In this document: piece by piece, positions 1 to 5,884 of the stretch
How positions within the stretch are numbered: position 1 is the stretch's first letter
Layout: every line of letters starts with the position of its first letter
NCBI GenBank assembly: GCA_913058555.1
Contig: CAJXRJ010000477.1
Location: 1-5,985, forward strand
DNA: 5,985 bases
DNA from: an uncultured bacterium
GTDB taxonomy: Bacteria; Planctomycetota; UBA1135; GCA-002686595
Direction: 5' to 3'
The notes under the pieces: model-generated
Database searches by the model: none
Told to the model about the DNA's origin: nothing
Seen by the model: the letters and a program-made list of their open reading frames with translations, nothing else
Translations under genes and position numbers: made by a program

Positions 1-1
1 C

Positions 2-121
2 GGCCAGCGTGCCTCCTTCACCGAAGGGGAGCGCCCCTGGCTGTCCGGCGAGGACACGCTTCGCATCAATCCGGGCAATCTGAAGCCGTGGGCCCCAGCG
101 TCTGTGGCGGCACTGCTAGTG
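2..121 (+). CDS. possible C-terminal fragment of an upstream gene (no in-frame stop nearby)
   Basis: The frame starting at base 2 reads like genuine protein for about 40 codons: it includes FTEGERPWLSGEDTLRINPG followed by NLKPWAPASVAALLV. By my count 31 of these 40 codons end in G or C, as expected for coding DNA here. The frame then turns into Pro/Arg-rich sequence and stays open to a stop at 746-748, deep inside the next gene, so a natural end is not visible. A TAG at 117-119 lies in the neighbouring frame, so a single-base indel would give a protein ending right after the Ala-Ala-Leu stretch. The hydrophobic 'PWAPASVAALLV' ending is vaguely like the C-terminal strand of glycoside-hydrolase (amylase-type) beta domains, but that is a guess. 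It could equally be non-coding sequence or a decayed gene end. Confidence 0.28.
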
Positions 122-122
122 T

Positions 123-136
123 GGCCCCCGGGGGCC
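123..136. repeat. 14-bp perfect GC palindrome
   Basis: GGCCCCCGGGGGCC is a perfect palindrome. In RNA it could fold only as a short stem (GGCCC/GGGCC) around a CCGG loop, with no T-run on either side. It sits just after the possible upstream gene fragment and about 90 bp before the next start codon. It may be a weak terminator-like element, or simply a homopolymer-rich spot prone to sequencing error. Confidence 0.35.
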
Positions 137-179
137 CCGCGCCCTCCGCGCCGGTTCCCCGTGGCCGATGCGTCCACTG

Positions 180-204
180 CATGGGGGAGATCGCCTCGCC
201 CATG
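180..204 (+). promoter_or_regulatory. stem-loop in the leader of the secreted beta-sandwich gene
   Basis: The arms CATGGG (180-185) and CCCATG (199-204) pair perfectly. Inside them, after one G/G mismatch, GAG (187-189) pairs with CTC (195-197) around the loop ATCGC. The structure ends 20 nt before the chosen ATG at 225 and leaves the Shine-Dalgarno sequence free. It is a possible 5'-UTR structure. If translation instead began at the ATG at 168, the hairpin would lie inside the reading frame. No clear -35/-10 promoter was seen upstream. Confidence 0.35.
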
Positions 205-215
205 CCAGCCCTTTC

Positions 216-219
216 GAGG
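216..219 (+). promoter_or_regulatory. ribosome binding site deciding the start at 225
   Basis: GAGG lies 5 nt before the ATG at 225. This start also places a proper signal peptide at the very N-terminus. The longer alternative (ATG at 168) would put 19 extra residues before the signal sequence. Confidence 0.65.
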
Positions 220-224
220 CAGCC

Positions 225-1160
225 ATGATTCGTGTGACGACTCTTTTTGTTCAAGCGGTGATGTGTGCCGCGCTCTTTGGGACAGCGCTGGCGGGCGACT
301 ACGACGAAGCGGTCGACGGGGACATCTCCGACATCCGGACGAACCCTACGGAGTGGAGCACACTGGGGGCGGGAGCGAACTTTCTGTCGTGCACGCAGCG
401 TGGATCGGCGTCCGGTATGGGAGCGCTCGATCGCGACTACCTGACGATCACGATCCCCCCGGGTCTAGCCGTCGAGCGGCTCGAGTTGACCGCCTACAGT
501 CACATGACCGAGCTCGCCTTCGCCGGCTTCCAACGGGGCGCGGTTTTCTCCGCGTCCCCTTTCAACTCGACCCCCGGGATCCTGCTCGGCGGCGCCATCT
601 ACGGGCCGGCGGACGTCGGCACCAACCTGCTCGACACGATGAACGCGTTCCCGGGCGTTCAGGGCTTTCGCATCCCGCTGCCGGCAGGCACCTACGCGTT
701 CTGGTTCAACCAAGGCGGCTTCGAGACGACGGCGACCTTCCGGTTTGACCTCGTTCGTAGCACCGTCGGTTTTCCGTTCTGCACAGCATCGGTGAACTCC
801 ACCGGCGAATCGGGACGCTTGTTTGGCTCGGGCTCCGCAGAGTTCGCACGGAACGACCTCACGCTCGAGGGCCGACGGCTCCCCCTGAACCAGGCGGCGA
901 TCGGGATCCTCAGTGCCACCCAAGGCATAGACCCGAACGTCAATGGCCTTTGCTTGGGTTCGCCGATCGGTCGATACCAGACGAGCATTCTGGGCACGGG
1001 CCCTTCCGGGGGAGTGAGCCTTCACGTGGACTGGTCCGGGCTGCCCCTGGCGAATGGCGTCACCCCCGCCATCGTTGGCGAAACCTGGAACTTCCAGATC
1101 TGGTACCGCGACGGTGCCACGAGCAACTTCACCCAGGGGCTCGCCGTCCGCGTGCTCTGA
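225..1160 (+). CDS. secreted two-domain beta-sandwich protein, planctomycete type
   Basis: This 311-residue protein is predicted to be exported by the Sec route. The signal peptide is MIRVTTLFVQAVMCAALFGT plus ALA, with likely cleavage after Ala23. Residues about 24-177 form a domain opening GDYDEAVDGDISD and holding an acidic/aromatic DRDYLTITIP segment (69-78), a 'GTNLLD' segment and a 'PLPAGTYAFWFNQ' strand. From memory this layout matches pre-peptidase-like beta-sandwich domains that recur in cyanobacterial and planctomycete exported proteins. Residues about 185-311 form a second module that starts FCTASVNSTGESG and ends WNFQIWYRD...NFTQGLAVRVL, a recurrent C-terminal module of secreted Planctomycetota proteins. 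Cys186 and Cys243 could form a disulfide. No catalytic motif is seen, so a structural, adhesive or surface role is inferred. The gene is convergent with the next one, 21 bp between stops, without a clear terminator. Confidence 0.88.
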   Translation: MIRVTTLFVQAVMCAALFGTALAGDYDEAVDGDISDIRTNPTEWSTLGAGANFLSCTQRGSASGMGALDRDYLTITIPPGLAVERLELTAYSHMTELAFAGFQRGAVFSASPFNSTPGILLGGAIYGPADVGTNLLDTMNAFPGVQGFRIPLPAGTYAFWFNQGGFETTATFRFDLVRSTVGFPFCTASVNSTGESGRLFGSGSAEFARNDLTLEGRRLPLNQAAIGILSATQGIDPNVNGLCLGSPIGRYQTSILGTGPSGGVSLHVDWSGLPLANGVTPAIVGETWNFQIWYRDGATSNFTQGLAVRVL

Positions 1161-1181
1161 CGCGCACCTCGCCGCCCGTCG

Positions 1182-3728
1182 CTATCCTTCGAGCTCGTTC
1201 TTGAGGTGCTTCCAGAGCGCCTTGGCGAGGGCGCCGTCCTTCAGGGTCTTGGGTGAGACCTTCAATCGGAAGTTCTTCCTCTCCCCAAGGAACCGGGCCT
1301 TCGCCTTCAGCTGGACGGAGTTTCCCGCGAGGTAGCCGGCTAGTTTCGCTTCGAAGCTCGCGGAGTCCAACATGAAGAGATCGCCGTTGTGCTTCGCGAT
1401 CCAGCTGGTGACTTTGCCGGCGCCGACGACGGCTTTGCCGCTCACAAAAACTGAGGCCCTTGCCACGTCGAGGGCTCCGAGGGCGGCGCCGCGCGCCGTG
1501 ATGAGCGATGCGACTTTGGGGTCGGTTTCGATGGGCCACACCTCGGTCATCTTCTCGGCGCCCTTCAGCGCAGCGGTGGCCACGTCCCGTGCGCCGGCGA
1601 GGGCGATCATGCGGGCGTCTGCTTCGATCGGCACTTTCAAAAGCGCCTGGTAGCCTGCGTTGGACGTGGCGTACGCAGCGGATTTTCCCTGGTAGTCCGC
1701 GAACTTCGCTGCTTCGACGATCTTCAGCTTGGGCTTCTTGTGAATCTTCGCCTTCTTGCGCGCCGAGACGGCGTCCTTCCAGGCCTTGCGCGCCTTGTCC
1801 GCTGCCTTCTTTTTCTTCGTCACCTTGGCCTTGCGCTCCCCACGCTTGCGGAGGATCGTCGCGCGGACAGATTTCATCTCGCCGTTGATCTTTGCCACCT
1901 CAGCCTGGGCCTTTCGGAGACCGGCCCCTTGTTTGTCCCGCCGGGCGAGGACCGTCTTCTTTGCCGCGTCGATCGCACCGTCCAGCTCGCGAACTTTCGA
2001 CTTGGCGTTCTTGAGGTTCTTCTCGGCCCGGGCGAAGTCCCGCTCCACTTCCTCTGCCCAGGCGCGCGCTTTGCCCGACACCTGATCGCTGAGGGTCTTC
2101 GACAGGTGGTTCTCAAACTCCGCGGCAATGCGCCAGGTGGGGCGTCCCTGGGACGGGGAGCTCAGGTGGTAGGCCGTGGAGTAGACGCCCTTGAAAGTCT
2201 CCGACGTGTCGATGACGAGGTTCGTGAGGCTGCAGTTGACGTCCACCGAGCGCCGGAGGGCCAGGAGCTTCGTCGCGCCCTTCAGTCGGAAGTGTTGATC
2301 GAGGGTGGCGCCGAGGCGGATGTCGACGCTCGCGTCCTTCAACGACACGGCGCCGAGATCGACGTCCGCGCACTCTCCCTTGAGGGTGAGGTCGGGGATC
2401 AATCCGCCCATGCTGATCGCTCCATCCACGTAGGCGAGCTGCGTGTTCAGGGCGTGCAACTCACCGCGCAGGGCGAAGCCTTCGCTGGTGCCGAGGTCGC
2501 TGTCACCTTCGGTGGGGGCGATCTTGAGGTAGAGATCGCGCAGTTCGAAGTCCGGTAGGGTGCTGGCCGGGAGGGGCCCCTTGCCGCGCGCCGCGCCGAG
2601 GGCGTTGGCGAAGGCCATCAGGTCCTTGGATCCGATGGAGTCGAGGCTGCCTTCGAAGAACCCGCCCACGGGGGCGCCTGTGACGGTGTGCAGTTGCAGC
2701 TTGGCGGAGAGCGCCATGTTCCGGGAGCCGAGTTTCAGTTCGCCCCGGACGCCAAAGCCGACGCGCTGGGCCGTATCCACTTCCAGCAGAAGGCGCGGGC
2801 TCTCCAGGTGCAGGCCCTGGATCCCGAGGGCGTCGCGCCACGTCCCCAGCGCCGTGCCCAGAACCTGGACTTCGGTCACGCCCGGGCGCGCTTCGGCCAC
2901 GTCCACACGGCATTCGAACGACTGGGAGTCACGGGCGTCGCCCTTGTCGAGCACGAGCCGGAACGCGAGACCGACGCTCGGCTTGCCGCCGACGATCAAG
3001 CTTGTCTCGCCGGTGGCGAAGTTGCCGGGAAGCCCGCCGAGGTTCACCGCGGGCAGGTACGCGCGGAGCTCCATGGACTCCTCCAAGCGCTTGCGTAGCT
3101 TCTTGTCCTTGTGGGCCTTCTTGAGATCCGAGAACGAGGCGTCCTTCAGGATCGTCCCTTGGAGCAGGACGCCGTCCGTCTCGATGCCCAGCATGTCGAG
3201 GGCCACGCCGAGTGGCGTGCCGTCCCCGGGTTCCATGCGCGTCAGGACGTTCACCCCGCCGGAGACTTCGAGCATGAGTCTCGCCGTGCGGAAGTACGGC
3301 GAGTAGAACGCCGCCACGTCCGGGCTCATCGTGGCCTCATCCACCCGCGAGTTGCCGGTGGCCAGCAGCACGGCGGTCGTGCGAAGTCCGAGGTCGCCGG
3401 CGACGGAGTCTTCCAGGGGCGGGATGAGGTCCGACAGTCGCGCCGACGAGGCCTCGATAGCGAGCACCCAGCCGGATCCGCGCCCGTCAATCCCCGTGGA
3501 GACCGGGTGCAGCATGGCCTGCGACTTCGTGCCGAGGAATGACACCGAGCCGAAGATCTCGCCGCTCGCCTTGCGCACGGGGCTCTCCAGTTCAAACGAG
3601 GCGAGCGCCGTCCCCGCGAGGTCCGGCATATCCGCGAGGACGAGCGTCCCGGCGGAAGGAGCGGTCTTTTCGGGAAGGGGTGACGCTGGCAGGAGGGCCA
3701 GGAGGAGCGCAGCGGAGAAGGCAAGCAT
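1182..3728 (-). CDS. uncharacterised exported beta-repeat protein with lysine-rich helical region
   Basis: This 848-residue protein has no named family that I recognise. Residues 2-15 are strongly hydrophobic (LAFSAALLLALLPA), suggesting export, but there is no basic n-region and no clear AxA cleavage site. Residues about 25-540 are rich in alternating beta-strand patterns and contain repeated units. One unit runs '...L.L...F.vrGEL' at about 303-333, 392-424 and 460-489; another ends in 'SDL/KDL' at about 86-110, 186-203 and 356-372. Residues about 555-682 are helical, probably coiled coil, and very basic: I count 29 Lys and 10 Arg in residues 570-682, including KKKK at 638-641. A less charged Ala-rich helical stretch (about 683-760) follows, then a short beta-rich end (785-825). 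The ATG at 3728 has AGGGG 5 nt upstream. A TTG at 3776 would add 16 residues including two Arg, which would improve the signal n-region. The gene lies 102 bp after the peptidase-like gene on the same strand, so co-transcription is possible. A binding or scaffold role in the cell envelope is only an inference. Confidence 0.85.
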   Translation of the reverse strand: MLAFSAALLLALLPASPLPEKTAPSAGTLVLADMPDLAGTALASFELESPVRKASGEIFGSVSFLGTKSQAMLHPVSTGIDGRGSGWVLAIEASSARLSDLIPPLEDSVAGDLGLRTTAVLLATGNSRVDEATMSPDVAAFYSPYFRTARLMLEVSGGVNVLTRMEPGDGTPLGVALDMLGIETDGVLLQGTILKDASFSDLKKAHKDKKLRKRLEESMELRAYLPAVNLGGLPGNFATGETSLIVGGKPSVGLAFRLVLDKGDARDSQSFECRVDVAEARPGVTEVQVLGTALGTWRDALGIQGLHLESPRLLLEVDTAQRVGFGVRGELKLGSRNMALSAKLQLHTVTGAPVGGFFEGSLDSIGSKDLMAFANALGAARGKGPLPASTLPDFELRDLYLKIAPTEGDSDLGTSEGFALRGELHALNTQLAYVDGAISMGGLIPDLTLKGECADVDLGAVSLKDASVDIRLGATLDQHFRLKGATKLLALRRSVDVNCSLTNLVIDTSETFKGVYSTAYHLSSPSQGRPTWRIAAEFENHLSKTLSDQVSGKARAWAEEVERDFARAEKNLKNAKSKVRELDGAIDAAKKTVLARRDKQGAGLRKAQAEVAKINGEMKSVRATILRKRGERKAKVTKKKKAADKARKAWKDAVSARKKAKIHKKPKLKIVEAAKFADYQGKSAAYATSNAGYQALLKVPIEADARMIALAGARDVATAALKGAEKMTEVWPIETDPKVASLITARGAALGALDVARASVFVSGKAVVGAGKVTSWIAKHNGDLFMLDSASFEAKLAGYLAGNSVQLKAKARFLGERKNFRLKVSPKTLKDGALAKALWKHLKNELEG

Positions 3729-3729
3729 G

Positions 3730-3765
3730 GGGGCCCCTGCGTAGGGCTCCGCTCCGGTCCGCAGG
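3730..3765 (-). promoter_or_regulatory. palindrome and inverted repeat over the ribosome binding region of the beta-repeat gene
   Basis: GGGGCCCC (3730-3737) is a perfect palindrome that includes most of the only Shine-Dalgarno-like stretch (AGGGG on the minus strand, 3738-3734). Next to it, CCTGCG (3736-3741) and CGCAGG (3760-3765) form a 6-bp inverted repeat with an 18-nt loop, so part of the ribosome site could be paired. This may dampen translation from the ATG at 3728, or hint that the true start is the TTG at 3776. The whole 102-bp gap (3729-3830) shows no recognisable promoter and no T-tailed terminator. Confidence 0.25.
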
Positions 3766-3830
3766 CAATACCGCAAATTCCGTGCGCCCCGTCCCGAAAG
3801 TGACCTGGCGATCCACCGGCGCCGCCTGCC

Positions 3831-5753
3831 TCACTTTCCTGGGTCTCCGAAGGCGGCGCTATTGAGCAGGAGCTCAAACTCCTCCGCCGCCTTGCCCTCG
3901 ATGGGGCCTCCGATGCGTGTGCAGCTCAGCACGATGAACAGATCGCCTCGCTGGATTCCGAGCTGGCGGAACCAGCACCGGTTTGGGCCCACGTCGGCGG
4001 CGTAGCGCAGCTCGAAAGTGGGGCCCCGCGGGTCGTCGCGGACCTCCTCGACCTCCACCTTCATGTTGCCGAAGGTGCTATCGAGGAACTGGAGGGTGGC
4101 CTCCATCGTCTCCTGGGGACCGAGGCCTTCCGCTGGGGCCACGCTCACGTTGAAGTTGATGCTTGGATTGGCACTCAGGAAGATCACGCGCACCATGGCC
4201 ATGGGGGTGTCCCTCTGTACGGTCCAACTCGGCCCCGGTAGGGTCAGCTCAAGGTCGAGCTTCGGAAGCCGAACCTTGAGGCCGTCGACCTGGATGCGCG
4301 CCGCTGCGAGGGCGTCGATGGCTTCCCGCTCGAGGCGGCGAGTGACGCGTGCGTCCCCCCGCCCCTTGTCTTCGTCCGCAACGTGGTGTTCGAGCGGGGA
4401 GGAAAGGGCGCCCTTCACCGCGCGCCATGCGGGGCCCTCCGCCGCCTCGAGCTCCGCGCCGTCGAAGGCAAGGCCAACGCACATCGCGACGCGGTCGCCG
4501 TCGCGCATGAGCACCATCGGTTGGGCGGCGCTGTCCAGTGAGCTCCGCCACGGCTCCCGGCGGGGACCCCCAAGGCCGTAAACCTGGGTGAGGGCGTCGA
4601 ATGCTTGCCGCGCGTTGGTCCTTGAGTCCCATACGGATGTCCAGATCAGCGCTTCGTCGTCGCCGCGTCGCACGAGGATCCAGCGGTCCCCGTCCCAGCC
4701 GAAACTGGCCCGCACGAGCTCAGCCCCTTCGAGGCTTTCCGCGAAGAGCTCGCGTAGCACGAGTTCGCCGAGGGTGTCGCTACCAGCCACCTCCCAACCC
4801 TGTTCGGCCAGCTCGGCCGGGAGTTCCAGGACCGCCGTCACGGGCCAGTCGCGCTCATCCAGATACTTGGTGGGGTGCAGCACCTGTTCGCTGCTGGACG
4901 GCGGGTCGTCGAAGGCCGCGTTCACGGCCTTCCATCCGCCGGCCTTCAGGATGCGTTGCACGAGCGCGGCGCCCTGGCCGTACTCAAAAACACGGGCCGT
5001 CGGATCGACGAGTCCACGGCCCTCACCGGACTGGAGCAATGCGGTCAGCTCTAGCTGGTTACGGATCGTGTCCGCAAGTTCGCCTTCGAACTCGAAGATC
5101 GACGATCCGGTGGCCGAAAGGGTGACGTCGAACGCGGTGCACACCGCATCCCCTTCGATGAGAGCGCTCCTCGCCAGTCGCTCGTCGTGGCTAGCGGCCG
5201 AGGGGCCGATCATCGACGCGAGCGGCCACCGGCAGTCCTGGGCCGCATGCTGGAGCTCATGGGTGAGGACCTCCCGCCTGTGGGCCTCGGCGCCAGCCAT
5301 GCGCTCGATGGGATGGTCCACCAACTCAGGAATAAGGATGGCCTTGCAGGTGGGGCTGTAGAGGCCAAAGTAGCTGGACGCGCTCGCGTCGAGGATCTGC
5401 TCCAGGAAGTCCCCGGAGAAGCCCTCGGGGAGAAGTCCGAGCAGCCGAAAGGCGCTTGGTGTCGCCTGGAAGTACGCCTCGGTCTTGAGCTCGAGATGCT
5501 GGGTCCGGAGGGCGGCCCGGAACGCGTCGCTGGCAAGACGCTCGACTTCCACCGGCTCCTCAAACTGGAGGCCACGTCGCTCGGTGAGCTGGGCGGTGAT
5601 CGCCGCGACCATGGCTTGGGTGTCCTTGGCCTCCTGCTTTTCGGGGGCGTCGCTCGGCGGGGACTCCTGGGCCCTGGCCTCGGTGGACAGGGCGGAGAGG
5701 AGCACGAGGAGCGAGGTCACCCGGACGAGCACGGGCGAGGGGGGGAAGAGCAT
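3831..5753 (-). CDS. secreted HExxH metallopeptidase-like protein with C-terminal PsbP/DcrB-like domain
   Basis: This 640-residue protein is predicted to be exported: a hydrophobic stretch (residues 8-21) is followed by TEARA|Q, with cleavage likely after Ala28. Residues about 50-300 form a zincin-like domain. It carries THELQHAAQD with H165-E166-x-x-H169 as zinc ligands and catalytic Glu, then ALIEGDA with Glu200 as probable third ligand. Further on come 'YGQGAALVQRIL' and PPSSSEQVLHPTKY (284-297), a signature I know from a family of uncharacterised exported HExxH proteins in planctomycetes, chloroflexi and archaea. Residues about 320-440 match that family's second region (LGELVLREL, FGWDGDRW 351-358, VWDS 374-377). 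Residues about 497-636 look like a PsbP/DcrB-type alpha/beta domain ('PGPSW' start, FEL..A, 'RGDLFIVLSCT'). Substrate and activity are unknown. The only nearby Shine-Dalgarno match for the ATG is AGG at 5764-5762, 8 nt away, so initiation may be SD-independent. It is the likely upstream partner of the beta-repeat gene. Confidence 0.9.
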   Translation of the reverse strand: MLFPPSPVLVRVTSLLVLLSALSTEARAQESPPSDAPEKQEAKDTQAMVAAITAQLTERRGLQFEEPVEVERLASDAFRAALRTQHLELKTEAYFQATPSAFRLLGLLPEGFSGDFLEQILDASASSYFGLYSPTCKAILIPELVDHPIERMAGAEAHRREVLTHELQHAAQDCRWPLASMIGPSAASHDERLARSALIEGDAVCTAFDVTLSATGSSIFEFEGELADTIRNQLELTALLQSGEGRGLVDPTARVFEYGQGAALVQRILKAGGWKAVNAAFDDPPSSSEQVLHPTKYLDERDWPVTAVLELPAELAEQGWEVAGSDTLGELVLRELFAESLEGAELVRASFGWDGDRWILVRRGDDEALIWTSVWDSRTNARQAFDALTQVYGLGGPRREPWRSSLDSAAQPMVLMRDGDRVAMCVGLAFDGAELEAAEGPAWRAVKGALSSPLEHHVADEDKGRGDARVTRRLEREAIDALAAARIQVDGLKVRLPKLDLELTLPGPSWTVQRDTPMAMVRVIFLSANPSINFNVSVAPAEGLGPQETMEATLQFLDSTFGNMKVEVEEVRDDPRGPTFELRYAADVGPNRCWFRQLGIQRGDLFIVLSCTRIGGPIEGKAAEEFELLLNSAAFGDPGK

Positions 5754-5815
5754 GGTCGCGGCCTGGGGGGCGAGGTTGCGGATGAAGGTGGAAGGGCACC
5801 CTAACGTCCGTAGCG

Positions 5816-5852
5816 CATCCCATGGGGGCTTGGCCGTCCAGCCCCACGGATG
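5816..5852 (-). promoter_or_regulatory. bulged stem-loop in the leader of the peptidase-like gene
   Basis: GGGGCT (5825-5830) pairs with AGCCCC (5840-5845) around a 9-nt loop. CATCC (5816-5820) pairs with GGATG (5848-5852) as an outer stem across a small asymmetric internal loop. It lies between the propeller stop codon and the peptidase-like start (5753), directly after a stronger hairpin in the direction of minus-strand transcription. It may be the second half of a tandem terminator or a 5'-UTR element. No T-run follows, and no clear -35/-10 boxes were found in 5754-5815. Confidence 0.35.
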
Positions 5853-5853
5853 G

Positions 5854-5876
5854 GGCGGCGCAACATGTGCGCCGCC
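5854..5876 (-). terminator. strong hairpin just after the propeller gene, terminator-like without T-tract
   Basis: The arms GGCGGCGCA (5854-5862) and TGCGCCGCC (5868-5876) form a perfect 9-bp stem with a 5-nt loop (ACATG). The hairpin begins 8 nt after the TAG stop (5887-5885) of the minus-strand propeller gene, the usual place for a terminator. The sequence downstream on the minus strand has no run of T, so termination would be of the GC-hairpin type, or the hairpin may protect the mRNA 3' end. Confidence 0.55.
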
Positions 5877-5884
5877 GGGGTCAG

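Noticed and set aside
25..38. AGGGG/CCCCT hairpin near the window start
   Set aside because: A 5-bp stem with no T-run inside a probably coding frame; expected by chance in DNA this GC-rich.
66..254. 62-codon minus-strand open frame in the leader region
   Set aside because: No ribosome site or recognisable motif; it overlaps the start of the secreted protein gene and has biased, non-protein-like composition.
104..748. Long plus-strand open frame overlapping the secreted protein gene
   Set aside because: After about position 125 it becomes Arg/Pro/Ser-rich shadow sequence. The overlapping frame has a signal peptide, an SD sequence and recognisable domains. Only the first ~40 codons are kept as a possible upstream gene end.
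1149..1167. CGCG/CGCG and GTGC/GCAC pairings at the convergent gene ends, considered as a bidirectional terminator
   Set aside because: The stems are only 4 bp, cannot be extended, and no T-run follows on either strand.
1735..1840. Lysine-rich stretch considered as a histone H1-like DNA-binding domain
   Set aside because: The Lys/Ala-rich composition is similar, but the stretch sits inside a long helical region of an apparently exported protein, without the proline/alanine/lysine repeat motifs typical of H1-like tails.
1740..2558. 272-codon open frame on the plus strand opposite the beta-repeat gene
   Set aside because: It is a mirror frame of a GC-rich gene: it has no signal or domain and no ribosome site that I could see, and the minus-strand protein has clear signal, repeat and coil organisation.
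5187..5804. 205-codon plus-strand open frame opposite the peptidase-like gene start
   Set aside because: Its Gly/Glu/Arg-rich composition is what the complement of the signal and HExxH region produces. The minus strand carries recognisable family motifs.
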